DNA of 64,000 nt from CBDAQA01 sp965198865 (GCA_965198865.1 CBDAQA010000019.1:1-64000); one strand, 5' to 3'. Shown: positions 7,533 to 17,077, counted from the first letter of the stretch. Notes: a model not told the origin generated them from the letters alone. A program made the numbers and translations.

Positions 7533-9875
7533 TCATGCCCCCGTGGCGATGAGGGCGAGAACCCAGGCCAGGAGGATGAGGATGGTCACGGCGTCGGTGA
7601 GCCACTTGTGGCGGACCTGGGTCTTGTCGAGGTGGGCGCGCCAGGCGTCGGGCTCGGTGGTGGCGTAGGTGAGGCCGTTGGCGCCGCGGCGGATGACGCC
7701 GAAGCCGAGGAGCTCGAGCAGGGGGGAGACCTCGAGCGTGAACTCGCGCGGGGGGGACTGGACGCGCTCGCCGGTGGAGGTGAGGACGTCGAACAGGCCG
7801 GCCTTGTCGTTGCGGCTGCGGAACCAGACCCAGCGCGGGCCGACGTCGCCCCAGTAGAGGCGGACGCCGGCGAGCAGGGCGGCGGCGAGGACGATCAGGC
7901 CGACGACGCTGGCGATGACGAACGCGTGGCCGAAGGTCATGGCGGCGCTGGTGGCGCGGACGATGGACGCGGCGACGAGGGCGCAGACCGGGACGGCGGG
8001 CAGCGAGCGGGCCAGCAGGGCCGCCCAGAGGCGGGTGGGACCGGCGCGGCCGGTCTCGTACGACTCGCGCTCGCGTGCCTCGGTCTCGCTCAGGCCGCCC
8101 TTCTCGGCGGTCTTGCGGAGGTTCCGCTCCTCGGCGATCTGCAGGTCGCGGGTGCGGACCTGCTCGCCGAGGTTCTGGATCGACTCGTCGCGGCGGGCGA
8201 TCTCGTCGTGGGTGCGCGAGCGGAGCTCCTCGAACCGGCGGCGGGCGGCGTCGAGCTCGGCGCGCAGCTCGACGGCCGGGCCGTCGGGACCGGCGGGACC
8301 GCGGTCGGCGAGCTCCTTCTGCGCCGCGGCCAGCCGGCCGCTGTCGAGCTGCAGGGCGTCGATCACCTGTTGCAGGCGGGCCTGCTCCTCGCGCAGCGTG
8401 CGGTTCTCGGCGTCGCGGCGGGCCAGCAGCTCGCTGAGGTCGCGGCCGGACTGGTCGGGGTTGCCGTCCTGGGCGCGCGTCTTCTCGGCCAGCTGGTCGC
8501 GCTCGACCTGGAGCCGACCGGCGGTCGCCTCGAACTGCTGGCGGGACTGGCGCTCGCGCTCGAGCTCGGCCGTGGCGTCGGCCACGCGCTGGTCGGCGTC
8601 GCGCAGCCGGGCCTCGGTGGTGGAGAGGGCGGCGCGGATCTGCTCGCGGGCCAGCTCGGCCTCGGCGGCCTGGCGGGCGCGGGCCTCGGCCTCGGTCGAG
8701 GCGCGGCGGGCCTCGGCGGCGGCGGCGTCGCGCTCGCGCGCCATCCGCCCAAGGGCGACCACCGCCCCGCCGTCGAGCGACCCGCCGGCGACGACCGTCT
8801 TGACATAGTTGACGACACCCATGGCCCCGTCGGTCCGCAGCCGACCGGTGACGGCACCCTTGGGGCGGGGGCGCTCGCCGTCCACGGCGGGGGTCTCGTA
8901 GGGCATCGACACTTCGATGTGGAACAGGCGGGCCAGCACCTGCTGGTTGGCCATGCGGTTGGGCCGGCCGGCGAACAGGTCGTCGAACACCCGCTCGAAG
9001 TCGGCGAAGGTGACGGAGGGGAGGAGCGCGTCGACGAGGTCGACGTGGGTGAGCACGACCACGGCGTGGTCGAGCTGGCGCAGGCCACGGCGGACCACGT
9101 TCACGAGCGGGGCGGCGAGGCGGATCTGCTCGTGGATGAACCGGCGCAGCTCATCGGTCAACTGCTGGCGGAGCGTGGGGTCGGTCTGGCCCCAGTCGAA
9201 CCGCAGGTCGGGGTCGGGCTGGCCGGCGTCGTAGGTGAGCGTGGTCTGCTCGAAGAACGGCAGCAGGTTGCGAAGCTTGGCCCGCCGGAGGACGGCTTCG
9301 GCATCGACGTGGAACAGGGCGTAGACGGCCTCGGTCACCGCCTGTTGCAGGGGGTAGCCGATGCTGGGGCCCTGGAGCACCGCGATCAGGTGGCGGAGCC
9401 CCTTCCAGGCGAACTCGGCGTCGAGCAGGAACGGGTTCAGGCAGGCGATGACGACCTTCCCGTCACGCCCGGCGGCCCAGGCGGCGGCGTCGATCGTGGC
9501 ACCGGTGCGGAGGTCTTCCCCCGCGTGGGAGACGATCCGCACCCGCCGGCCGTCGGCGCGCGTGTCGCCGTCGCCGGCCGGGTGGAGCGTGACGCTCATC
9601 TGCTCCCCCTGCAGCCCCCCCACCGCCCGCCGCTCGGCCGAGGGGCGGGTGATCGGCGTGCTCTGGTCCTCCAGCAGCTGCCGGTGGACGTCCTGCAGCT
9701 CGCGCGACATGGTGAAGGCGTCGAGCTCGCGCAGCTGGTCGAAGGTCTCGTAGAGCGATGCCAGCAGCACCGTCTTGCCCGAGCCGGGCGGGCCCCAGAT
9801 CTCGACGTCAACGTCGGGCAGGGCGTTGGAGGCGGTCAGGGCCGCGGCGGCGGCGAGGTCCGTCGTGTCGGTCAT
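7533..9875 (-). CDS. P-loop NTPase with coiled coil and C-terminal membrane segments, unknown function
   Basis: This 780-residue protein starts MTDTTDLAAA and has a Walker A motif GPPGSGKT at residues 28-35. A hydrophobic strand with VVVLTHVDLVD near 275 could act as the base-recognition or Walker B-like segment of a GTPase. About residues 380-600 are a long charged coiled coil, rich in A, E, R and Q, including ARQAAEAELAREQIRAAL. Hydrophobic segments at about 640-700 (FVIASVVGLIVLAAALLAG) and at the C-terminus (AVTILILLAWVLALIATG) suggest inner-membrane anchoring. I do not recognise a named family; a TRAFAC-like or dynamin-like membrane GTPase is one possibility. It stands alone, transcribed away from the PEP-CTERM gene. 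Confidence 0.8.
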   Translation of the reverse strand: MTDTTDLAAAAALTASNALPDVDVEIWGPPGSGKTVLLASLYETFDQLRELDAFTMSRELQDVHRQLLEDQSTPITRPSAERRAVGGLQGEQMSVTLHPAGDGDTRADGRRVRIVSHAGEDLRTGATIDAAAWAAGRDGKVVIACLNPFLLDAEFAWKGLRHLIAVLQGPSIGYPLQQAVTEAVYALFHVDAEAVLRRAKLRNLLPFFEQTTLTYDAGQPDPDLRFDWGQTDPTLRQQLTDELRRFIHEQIRLAAPLVNVVRRGLRQLDHAVVVLTHVDLVDALLPSVTFADFERVFDDLFAGRPNRMANQQVLARLFHIEVSMPYETPAVDGERPRPKGAVTGRLRTDGAMGVVNYVKTVVAGGSLDGGAVVALGRMARERDAAAAEARRASTEAEARARQAAEAELAREQIRAALSTTEARLRDADQRVADATAELERERQSRQQFEATAGRLQVERDQLAEKTRAQDGNPDQSGRDLSELLARRDAENRTLREEQARLQQVIDALQLDSGRLAAAQKELADRGPAGPDGPAVELRAELDAARRRFEELRSRTHDEIARRDESIQNLGEQVRTRDLQIAEERNLRKTAEKGGLSETEARERESYETGRAGPTRLWAALLARSLPAVPVCALVAASIVRATSAAMTFGHAFVIASVVGLIVLAAALLAGVRLYWGDVGPRWVWFRSRNDKAGLFDVLTSTGERVQSPPREFTLEVSPLLELLGFGVIRRGANGLTYATTEPDAWRAHLDKTQVRHKWLTDAVTILILLAWVLALIATGA

Positions 9876-10642
9876 AACCGCATTGTCGCGTGGTGGGGGC
9901 GGAAAGTCTCACCCGGGTGCGACGCCATACCGGGCGGGTGGACGACCGCAGCCGAAGGAACCCGCAAGCGGTCTTCCGATCGATTGGGCGATGTTCTCTT
10001 CGGCATCTCCCGGGAGACGCCGTTCCATTGGCTCAACGTGCACATCGATCCTGCGACGAACCGCATATCGATTGCAGAGGGACCCGCCATCCACGCGTCA
10101 CGCCGGACATGCCGACGCCGCTTTGAACGTCAGAAGATGGAACCGCCCCAGAATTTGTTGCACTACGTTGCGGATTTACATTGTCGAGCGTTATCTTCGA
10201 ACAAGCATCTGATAAATTTGCATTATAGGCTCAGATTCATCCCATAATTACTTTCACTTTGCTAACGCGAAGCCGTTTCGATTGCTGACAAAATCATCAA
10301 TCGCGTGCTTTTTCGAAGTTTGTGCCCATTCGCAAGGCATCACTCCAAATGAGTACAACGTTATTATTTAGGTAAGCTTTTGGGAAACCGGCAAAGAACC
10401 GGCTGATGTTCTACATTTCGCTTGGTCGCCAGGTGGGATTCGTTTACAGTGCGTTGTCGGCGTGAATCGTGACAGTAAGACGTTGACTAGATCAGGACCA
10501 GCCGTTTAGGAAGGTTGTTTTCAACTTCCAACGCTGGTGCGGCATGCGCTTAAGTCAGCATTATCATTCTCTGAGGTCGTCACAACGCTTGTCAGTTTGT
10601 TCTAACTCGCCCTCAGATTGGGGGCGTACGTGAAAGGTTCGA
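9876..10642. other. Long intergenic region, visibly less G+C-rich
   Basis: There are 767 bases between two divergently transcribed genes. From about 10,140 onward the DNA is clearly more A+T-rich than the surrounding genes. I found no convincing coding frame, RNA gene, or hairpin followed by a T run. It should carry the promoters of both neighbours, but no clear -35/-10 pair stands out. Confidence 0.4.
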
Positions 10643-13600
10643 ATGAGCAATAGGTTACGTTTGAGTGAGACAGTTGTGCCGTCGTCCAGCCGTTCGTACC
10701 GCGCCAGCAGGCGAAGAACCCTTCAAGGCACGGCGGCGCTAGCCATTGCAGCTGGTTCCGCGGGCGTGCTTTTGTTCGCCGCCGGGCGTGCCAACGCAAC
10801 CACGTTCGTTTGGAAGGGCATGAATAACGGCGCGTACCTGACCGCCGCTAATTGGACCCCGTCTGGGCCGCCCGGAGCCGCGGATGTTGCTGTGTTCGAC
10901 ACCACGACGACTGGAACGTACATCGGGCTGAACGGCAACAGCACCGGCAATCTGGGGGCCCACTCGGAGGGCGTTGGCGAGTTTAATCTCGCCCTCGGTT
11001 CTGTCAGCCGAATTTTTGGGGACAGTTCGACCACGTCAGGGTCGCTGACGTTCGCAGGCGTGAACGGCACTTACATCCTGAACGCCACGAGCTCCAGTTC
11101 GTTCTCATTCGTGCCGACCATTGGTTCGGCCGGGGTGACGAGCCTCATCTTTGGTGGGACCGCCGGGACGATCGAGGCGGACAACGCGTCGGCCATCGCC
11201 ATCAGCACGAACATCACCGGCGGCGGGTCGCTGACCAAGGCCGGCACCGGCTCGCTCACGCTGAGCGGCACCAACGCATTTGGCGCTGGGGGCACCTTCG
11301 CCGTCGCGGCCGGGTCCGTGTACGCGAACAGCGCGACGGCGCTCGGCAGCTCGGTCTTGACCGTCGCCGGCGCCGGTACGATTGGCGGTACCGGTACGAT
11401 CACTGGTGCGGCCACCGTCTCCGGCGCGATTACGCCGGGCGCGTCGGCGTCACCCGCGGCGGCGACGTTGAGCTTCGCCGGTGGCCTGACCCTGAACTCC
11501 AGCTCGTCCGCCACGTTCGACCTGAGCAGCGCCGGGAGCGACAAGATTGCCGTCACCGGCAACCTCGCGCTCCCCTCGGCGGCCAGCACGGTCACGTTGA
11601 ACTTCAACAGCCTCGACTCCGGTGCGGCCTTTTCGACCGTCCTGAACCAGACGATCAACCTGATCACTTACTCCGGCTCCCTCACGGGCAGCTTCGGCGC
11701 GTTTCAGGTTGGCACGACCAATGCGCCGGGGGCGGACACGTTCACGCTGCTGAACGACGCCAACAGTGTCGATCTCAAGATCACGGCCTCGGCCACGCCC
11801 CGGAACCTGACTTGGGACCCGAGCGGCACCGCAGGCACGGCGGTTGACGGTTCGGGCACGTGGGACACGACCAGCTTTCACTGGCTCGACCCTTCCGGCA
11901 ACGTGACCATGTTCAGTTCGATCGCGCCCGACAACGCCACCTTCGGCACCGGAAGCGGCGCCGGGTCGGCCTACACGGCCACGATCACGCCCACCGGCGG
12001 GGTGACGGCCGGGTCGGTGACGTTCAGCGCCGGCTCGCCGACGTACACGGTGGCCGGCAACACGCTCACCTTGGCCAGTTCCCTGTCCGGTGCCACGGCG
12101 TTCGGGCTGGTCGCGAACACGTCCGCCATCGTGTCGGCCCCGGTTGCGCTCGCGGCGTCGCAGACCTGGACGGCGGCGTCCGGGCAAACGCTGAACGTGA
12201 GCGGCGGGATCAGCGGGTCTTACGCCCTGACCACCGGCGGTGCCGGCGTGGTCGCCCTCACGTCTACCGCCAACACGTACGCCGGCCCCACCAACGTCAG
12301 CGGCGGGACGCTTCAGGTGGTCGCGGACGGCAGCCTCGGTGCGGCCACCGCCGGATTGACCCTGAACGGTGGAACGCTACAGCTGCTGGGTTACGTGACC
12401 AGCACGGTCCGGCCGGTCACGATCGGCACGAGCGGTGCGACCATCGACACCAACGGGTTCGGCGCGACGTTCGGCGGCGGCATCACCGGGACGACGGCGA
12501 CCAACCTGACCAAAATCTCTGCCGGTGACGTGACGTTCGACCTGCCGTCGAACAAGACGGTCGGCACCGTTGCCGTCAATGGCGGTTCGGTCACCATCGA
12601 CACGACCGGCAGCAGCAACTTCTATGTTCAGGTCGGGAACACGAGCCTCGCCACGGGAACGGCACTCAACGTCGGCACGACGTCGGCTCACGCGGCCACT
12701 GTTGAGATCATCAACGGCGAGTCGATCTCCGGGTCGGGGTCGCTCAACGTCGCCCCCGGCAGTTACCTCGAGCTTTACGGCACTTCGGCCGGAACGGTCG
12801 GGACCGTCTCCACGCCAATCGTCGCCAACACCGGTGGCGGGCTCAACTCCGTCATCGGGTCGTACATTTCTGCCGACACGCTCACCGTCAGCGGAAACAT
12901 CACGAATCCGGCCACCGGCTCGGGCGGCGTCACGTTCGGCGGCACGAGCGGGACATCGAGCTACCTGAGCGGAAAGGTGGTCCTCACCGGGGCCAACACT
13001 TACACCGGCGGCACGCTCATCACGGCCGGGACGGTGGTGGTCAACCCTTCGAGCGGCCTGGGAACCGGCCCGGTCTCCATCGGCGTGTTCGCCAACGCCG
13101 CCGGGACGGCCAACTCGTCCACCGGCGTCCTGGCCGGCACGGGCGCAATCTCCGCCCCGATCACCATCTTGGCCGGCGGCACGATCACGGCCGGCAGCGG
13201 CCGTCTTGCCAGCGACTCCGTCGGCGTCCTCACCAGTACCGGCACTCAGACGTGGAACACCGGCGGCATCTTCACCGTGAAGTTGGTCCCGACCGCCACG
13301 GCGACCGCCACGCCCGGTGACGGGTCGGCCAGTGGCTCGACCCCCGGCACGTTCAACGACGAATTGGTGTTCAGCGGCCTGACGAGCAATAGCACGGGCC
13401 TCACGGTCAACGTGGTGCCCGTCAACACTTCGACCGGCTCCTTCGCGTCCGGTTCGGACTACTCGTTCGTCATCGCCCACGACCTCGTCGCCACCAACCC
13501 AATGAACACCGCGGCGTTCGATGGCCTGCTGCTGAGCAACATCACGGTCACCGGGGCGATCGGTGTGGACACGGTAAGTTCAATGGCAGACGGGACGGGT

Positions 13601-13717
13601 GGTGAGTACCTGCTGTTGGACGTGGCGGCCCCGGAGCCCACCAGCCTGGTGATGCTCGCCATCGCGGGATTTCCCTTCGTCATCGGCCGTCGGCGTCGGA
13701 CACGTTGCGGCCATTGA
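10643..13717 (+). CDS. PEP-CTERM-anchored autotransporter-associated beta-strand repeat protein
   Basis: This 1,024-residue exported protein has a basic N-terminus followed by the hydrophobic signal GTAALAIAAGSAGVLLFAAG. The body is low in charge and rich in G, T, S and N. It holds repeated passenger-type units such as LTKAGTGSLTLSGTNAFGAG, LTSTANTYAGPTNVSGGTLQ and LTGANTYTGGTLITAGTVVV. These fold as a beta-helix in related proteins. The C-terminus APEPTSLVMLAIAGFPFVIG followed by an RRRR cluster is a PEP-CTERM sorting signal, normally processed by an exosortase at the membrane. A terminator follows at 13760. Role is probably cell-surface or exopolysaccharide-associated; substrate unknown. 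Confidence 0.9.
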   Translation: MSNRLRLSETVVPSSSRSYRASRRRTLQGTAALAIAAGSAGVLLFAAGRANATTFVWKGMNNGAYLTAANWTPSGPPGAADVAVFDTTTTGTYIGLNGNSTGNLGAHSEGVGEFNLALGSVSRIFGDSSTTSGSLTFAGVNGTYILNATSSSSFSFVPTIGSAGVTSLIFGGTAGTIEADNASAIAISTNITGGGSLTKAGTGSLTLSGTNAFGAGGTFAVAAGSVYANSATALGSSVLTVAGAGTIGGTGTITGAATVSGAITPGASASPAAATLSFAGGLTLNSSSSATFDLSSAGSDKIAVTGNLALPSAASTVTLNFNSLDSGAAFSTVLNQTINLITYSGSLTGSFGAFQVGTTNAPGADTFTLLNDANSVDLKITASATPRNLTWDPSGTAGTAVDGSGTWDTTSFHWLDPSGNVTMFSSIAPDNATFGTGSGAGSAYTATITPTGGVTAGSVTFSAGSPTYTVAGNTLTLASSLSGATAFGLVANTSAIVSAPVALAASQTWTAASGQTLNVSGGISGSYALTTGGAGVVALTSTANTYAGPTNVSGGTLQVVADGSLGAATAGLTLNGGTLQLLGYVTSTVRPVTIGTSGATIDTNGFGATFGGGITGTTATNLTKISAGDVTFDLPSNKTVGTVAVNGGSVTIDTTGSSNFYVQVGNTSLATGTALNVGTTSAHAATVEIINGESISGSGSLNVAPGSYLELYGTSAGTVGTVSTPIVANTGGGLNSVIGSYISADTLTVSGNITNPATGSGGVTFGGTSGTSSYLSGKVVLTGANTYTGGTLITAGTVVVNPSSGLGTGPVSIGVFANAAGTANSSTGVLAGTGAISAPITILAGGTITAGSGRLASDSVGVLTSTGTQTWNTGGIFTVKLVPTATATATPGDGSASGSTPGTFNDELVFSGLTSNSTGLTVNVVPVNTSTGSFASGSDYSFVIAHDLVATNPMNTAAFDGLLLSNITVTGAIGVDTVSSMADGTGGEYLLLDVAAPEPTSLVMLAIAGFPFVIGRRRRTRCGH

Positions 13718-13759
13718 GCTGGAGATGAAGACGGCGTCTTCATCATCACATGAGTCAGT

Positions 13760-13797
13760 CCCCCGGTCCGTTTGTCGGATCGGGGGCCTTTCTTTTT
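13760..13797 (+). terminator. Rho-independent terminator of the PEP-CTERM gene
   Basis: CCCCCGGTCCG (13760-13770) pairs with CGGATCGGGGG (13776-13786), with a five-base loop and one G-T pair. The run CCTTTCTTTTT follows. It lies 43 bases after the stop codon. The rest of 13,718-14,018 shows nothing else. Confidence 0.85.
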
Positions 13798-14018
13798 GAT
13801 CTGAGAGAACGCTGAGCGCTACGGCGTCCTCAAAGTTGATGGACCGCTCACACGCCGGTCTCGCGACCAATGCTGGCATGGTCCCACGATGAGAGGGCAA
13901 CCGCTGCTCTACCTGCACAGTTGGTTCTCTCTGCCCAGTATCTTCGGTCTCCACCCAGGGCCGGTCGCATCCATGACGATGCCCTGCGGGGCGGGATCGT
14001 GCTCCGCAGGCTCCAAGC

Positions 14019-14564
14019 TCACTTGGACGCGTCGACCACCGTCACCGACGCCACGGCCCGCACCCAGCGGCCGGGCTTGGCGTCGGCAGGCACGATCAGC
14101 TCGGCGGGGGCCGAGCGTTCTGTCAGCGGATGGTCGTCGGCATCGAGGGCCAGCCAGACGTGGCGGTCACCGATCTCGGGCAGCAGCTCGGCCAGCGCGA
14201 ACGTGGCGGCGTAGCCGTCGTGGCCCTTCACGACGACGGCGAGCCGCAGCGGCTCGTTCTTCGTCTTCGGGTCTGCCCTGGGGTCTACCTTCAGTGCGGT
14301 GTTGGCCCCGGCCGACTGCAGCACGGCGAGCAGCGGCACCGCGCGGGCCGAGTGCTTGTGGCCGTGCGACTCGTACTGGATCGTCGTCACCTGGCCGGCC
14401 AGGACGGTCCGGATGTCGTCCGCCGACCAGGCGAGCGGATGGGCGACGACGCCATCGACGGCGATCGTTGAGGCCGGTCGCGTGGCCGGTCGCGTGGCCG
14501 GTGCGGCCGCCAGGCACGCGGCCGCCCATAGCGTGTGAACGTAGAATCCTCTGTGTCGGCTCAT
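14019..14564 (-). CDS. Secreted molybdopterin-binding-domain (SUOX-fold) like protein
   Basis: From ATG at 14564 the protein has 181 residues. The start is supported by AGGAG eight bases upstream. The N-terminus FYVHTLWAAACLAAA is a signal sequence, followed by a short TRPATRPA linker. The domain, with AVDGVVAHPLAWSADDIRTV, TIQYESHGHKHSARAVPLLA and VVVKGHDGYAATFALAELLP, resembles the oxidoreductase molybdopterin-binding fold of sulfite-oxidase relatives. The mature part has no cysteine where the molybdenum ligand would be, so cofactor binding is doubtful. It is transcribed divergently from gcvT. Confidence 0.65.
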   Translation of the reverse strand: MSRHRGFYVHTLWAAACLAAAPATRPATRPASTIAVDGVVAHPLAWSADDIRTVLAGQVTTIQYESHGHKHSARAVPLLAVLQSAGANTALKVDPRADPKTKNEPLRLAVVVKGHDGYAATFALAELLPEIGDRHVWLALDADDHPLTERSAPAELIVPADAKPGRWVRAVASVTVVDASK

Positions 14565-14706
14565 TCCGTCCGCTCCTGTCCGCACCGCGGTCGCCTGCGG
14601 CCCGTTGTAGGACGTGAGGCGCCAGGCGGCAAGCCGGTGGGCGTTGGGCTCGATGCGCGGCGCGAGCCTTGACGCCCCGCGCGGTCGCCGATACGGTCCG
14701 ACGGCA

Positions 14707-15825
14707 ATGCTGAAGCGGACGCCTTTCCACGATTTCCACGTGTCGGCCGGGGCCAAGTTGGTCGACTTCGCCGGGTGGGAGATGCCGCTGCTGTACCGCG
14801 GCATCGTTGACGAGCACGACCAGACGCGCAAGAGCGGATCGCTGTTCGACATTTCGCACATGGGCCGGCTGACCTTCGCCGGGCCGGATGCGTTTGCGTT
14901 TCTCGACAAGGTCGTGACCCGCAACCTGGCCACGGCCAAGGTTGGGCAGTGCCGGTACTCGCTGGTGTGCAACGACGCCGGCGGGGTGCTGGACGACGTG
15001 ATCGTGTCCAGGGGCGAGAAGAACTGGATCGTGATCTGCAACGCCAGCAACCGCGAGAAGCTGCTGGCCCACTTCGAGATCGTCCGGCGGACCGGCGGGT
15101 TCGACATCGAGCTGACCGACACGACCGAGTCGACCGCCATGGTCGCCATCCAGGGGCCGAAGGTGATCGACCGGCTGAGCGAGATCCTGCCGGTCGACGT
15201 GCGGGCCATGAAGCGGTACACGTTCGAGCAGACCAGCTTCATGCTGATCAAGTTCACGGTGTTCCGCAGCGGCTACACCGGCGAGGACGGCGTGGAGCTG
15301 ATCCTGCCGGCCAAGATGGCGTCGATGGCCATGAAGCTGGTGGGCAACAAGGATCACGACGGCGCGACGATCCGCCCGGCCGGGCTGGGCGCCCGCGACA
15401 CGCTGCGGATGGAGGCGGGGATGCCGCTGTACGGCCACGAGCTGACCGAGGCGAGCGACCCCATCTCGGCCGGGCTGGGGTGGGCGATCGACCTGACAAA
15501 GGACTTCATCGGGGCCGTGCCGATCCGGCAGATCGCGGCGGACGGGCCGAAGCGGAAGCTGGTGGGCCTGACGCTGGACGGCAAGCGCATCGCCCGGCAG
15601 GGGACGCCGGTGGTGATCAACGGCGAGGTCGTCGGCGAGGTGACCAGCGGGACGCTCAGCCCGACCTTGAGCAAGAGCATCGCCATGGCCTACGTCGACG
15701 CCGCCCACGCGGCTGAGGGGACGTTGCTCGGCGTCGATCTGAAGGGGACCGTCCTGCCGGCGACGGTCGTGAAGCTGCCGTTTTACAAAAAGTCCGACAA
15801 GCAGCCGGGGATGCCGGGCATCTGA
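14707..15825 (+). CDS. gcvT: Glycine cleavage system T protein (aminomethyltransferase)
   Basis: This 372-residue protein is close to the family's usual length. It begins MLKRTPFHDFHVSAGAKLVD, with FAGWEMPLLYRGI, SGSLFDISHMGRL and the C-terminal GARDTLRMEAGMPLYGHEL. GcvT transfers the methylene group from the lipoyl-bound aminomethyl intermediate on GcvH to tetrahydrofolate and releases ammonia. ATG at 14707 was chosen because the family motif follows at once; upstream in-frame sequence is arginine-rich and not conserved in character. A 40-codon ORF and gcvH follow directly, forming one operon. Confidence 0.95.
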   Translation: MLKRTPFHDFHVSAGAKLVDFAGWEMPLLYRGIVDEHDQTRKSGSLFDISHMGRLTFAGPDAFAFLDKVVTRNLATAKVGQCRYSLVCNDAGGVLDDVIVSRGEKNWIVICNASNREKLLAHFEIVRRTGGFDIELTDTTESTAMVAIQGPKVIDRLSEILPVDVRAMKRYTFEQTSFMLIKFTVFRSGYTGEDGVELILPAKMASMAMKLVGNKDHDGATIRPAGLGARDTLRMEAGMPLYGHELTEASDPISAGLGWAIDLTKDFIGAVPIRQIAADGPKRKLVGLTLDGKRIARQGTPVVINGEVVGEVTSGTLSPTLSKSIAMAYVDAAHAAEGTLLGVDLKGTVLPATVVKLPFYKKSDKQPGMPGI

Positions 15826-15848
15826 TTCGGCCGCCCTACCATGCGGGC

Positions 15849-15971
15849 ATGTCGACGAAGAACCCGCTGGTTGCTCTGTTCGTCCGCGAAATTCTGCCGA
15901 TGGTGATCATCGTGGCCGTGGCCACGGTGGCGCAGCGGATGACCCACAACATCCTCACGGGAACCAAGTGA
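15849..15971 (+). CDS. Small 40-residue membrane protein between gcvT and gcvH
   Basis: ATG at 15849 opens a 40-codon frame, MSTKNPLVALFVREILPMVI then IVAVATVAQRM, ending TGA. One hydrophobic helix spans roughly residues 14-28, with a basic N-terminus. The stop TGA at 15969-15971 shares its A with the ATG of gcvH (TGATG), the arrangement expected of a translated, coupled gene. The function is unknown and I do not recognise a family. The alternative is that it is a chance ORF in a 145-base gap. Confidence 0.5.
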   Translation: MSTKNPLVALFVREILPMVIIVAVATVAQRMTHNILTGTK

Positions 15972-16345
15972 TGGACCTGCCCACCGACCGCAAGTACCTC
16001 GAGTCGCACGAGTGGTTCCAGATCGACGGCGCGACCGCCACGGTCGGCATCACGCAGACCGCCGCCGACGAGCTGACCGACGTGACCTACGTCTCGTTGC
16101 CCAAGGTGGGCGACGCGATCACGGCCGGGCAACGCTTCGGCGAGATCGAGTCGGTCAAGGCGACCAGCGACATGTACGCCGGCGTGACCGGCACCGTCAC
16201 CGAGGTGAACGGGGCTCTGGCCGAGGATCCAGGTCTGGTGAACCGCGAGCCGTACACCGGCGGGTGGATGATCAAGGTGACCGTCACGGCCAGCGGGGAT
16301 AAGCTGCTGTCGGCGGAGGATTACCTGAAGAAGACGGGGCACTGA
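15971..16345 (+). CDS. gcvH: Glycine cleavage system H protein
   Basis: The 124-residue lipoyl carrier begins MDLPTDRKYLESHEWFQIDG. The lipoylation site is Lys63 within FGEIESVKATSDMYAGVTG, the family's hallmark. It shuttles the aminomethyl group between GcvP, GcvT and the dihydrolipoamide dehydrogenase. ATG at 15971 is preferred to the GTG three bases earlier, because it overlaps the stop of the small upstream ORF. Confidence 0.95.
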   Translation: MDLPTDRKYLESHEWFQIDGATATVGITQTAADELTDVTYVSLPKVGDAITAGQRFGEIESVKATSDMYAGVTGTVTEVNGALAEDPGLVNREPYTGGWMIKVTVTASGDKLLSAEDYLKKTGH

Positions 16346-16380
16346 CTCCGTCAGTTCGCCCAAACGTGGAGGCACTGCCG

Positions 16381-16650
16381 ATGTCGACCATTGTGCTCAG
16401 CGACCGCACGCAGGCGTTGCTTGCCGTCAGGATGAAGGAGCGCGGCTTCACGACGGCTGACGACGCCGTGTGGGTCGCCCTGGAAGCCTTGGGGCCGGCA
16501 TCCGCTGAGGGCGGCGAGGAACTCGACGACGAGACGTGGGACGCGGTCGAGGTCGGCGAGGCCCAGTACCAGGCGGGTCTGGTCCGCCCGTGGGACGAGG
16601 TACGGCAGGAGCTTCGCGCGAAGTTTATTGATCGGCCAGGCAAAGCATGA
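16381..16650 (+). CDS. Antitoxin of a ParDE-like module (ribbon-helix-helix type)
   Basis: The protein of 89 residues starts MSTIVLSDRTQALLAVRMKE. GGAGG sits eight bases before this ATG, which is why the longer frame from 16366 was not used. A short beta strand followed by two helices (RGFTTADDAVWVALEAL) fits a CopG/ParD DNA-binding dimer. The acidic tail EELDDETWDAVEVGE would wrap the toxin. The last codons overlap the next ATG by four bases (ATGA), the usual antitoxin-toxin coupling. Such antitoxins normally repress their own promoter. Confidence 0.75.
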   Translation: MSTIVLSDRTQALLAVRMKERGFTTADDAVWVALEALGPASAEGGEELDDETWDAVEVGEAQYQAGLVRPWDEVRQELRAKFIDRPGKA

Positions 16651-16964
16651 TGTCCGCCCGGTATCGGCCGGTCATCACACTTGAGTCGCTGCGTGACATC
16701 CACGAGATCGGCGAGTTCATCGCGAAGACATCGCCGGACCGGGCAGCGATAGTGACCGAACAACTTCTATCGGCAATCGACCCACTTGCATTCCTACCGA
16801 ACCGACACAAGGTTCACCAACATCGAAAGGTGGCCACGTTAACGGTACGCATGATGCCGTCGCTGCCCTATCTGATTTACTACCGTGTCGATGACGCGAA
16901 GCTGATCGTCGGCATCATTCGCGTCCTACATGGAGCACAGCGCCAGCTCAAGCGGTTCCGGTGA
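16647..16964 (+). CDS. ParE/RelE-superfamily toxin
   Basis: This 105-residue protein starts MMSARYRPVITLESLRDIHE. It follows the ParE pattern: an N-terminal strand, then a helix IGEFIAKTSPDRAAIVTEQL, then FLPNRHKVHQ and the C-terminal strands LPYLIYYRVDDAKLIVGIIR and VLHGAQR. ParE toxins poison gyrase, whereas RelE relatives cut mRNA, and the sequence alone does not decide between them. The pair lies between gcvH and gcvP in the same direction, which is an unusual place for such a module. Confidence 0.8.
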   Translation: MMSARYRPVITLESLRDIHEIGEFIAKTSPDRAAIVTEQLLSAIDPLAFLPNRHKVHQHRKVATLTVRMMPSLPYLIYYRVDDAKLIVGIIRVLHGAQRQLKRFR

Positions 16965-17077
16965 TCGCCCCCCCATTTGGCGACCGCCGCCCCCGGGCGT
17001 ATGATTCCCGCCGAATCGCCGCACGCACTTTGTGTCGATGGCGGCTCCTCGGGTTCCAGAACTCCCTCGCCACCGGA

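Noticed and set aside
7494..10247. A 917-codon open frame on the plus strand
   Set aside because: It is the antisense shadow of the P-loop NTPase gene. It has G/A/E/L-rich composition and no motifs, while the minus strand has a Walker A motif and membrane helices.
13870..14617. Plus-strand frames opposite the molybdopterin-domain gene
   Set aside because: They are shadows; the minus strand has an AGGAG site, a signal peptide and a recognisable domain.
14565..14706. Glycine riboswitch upstream of gcvT
   Set aside because: The 142-base gap shows no recognisable tandem aptamer cores; I cannot support one.
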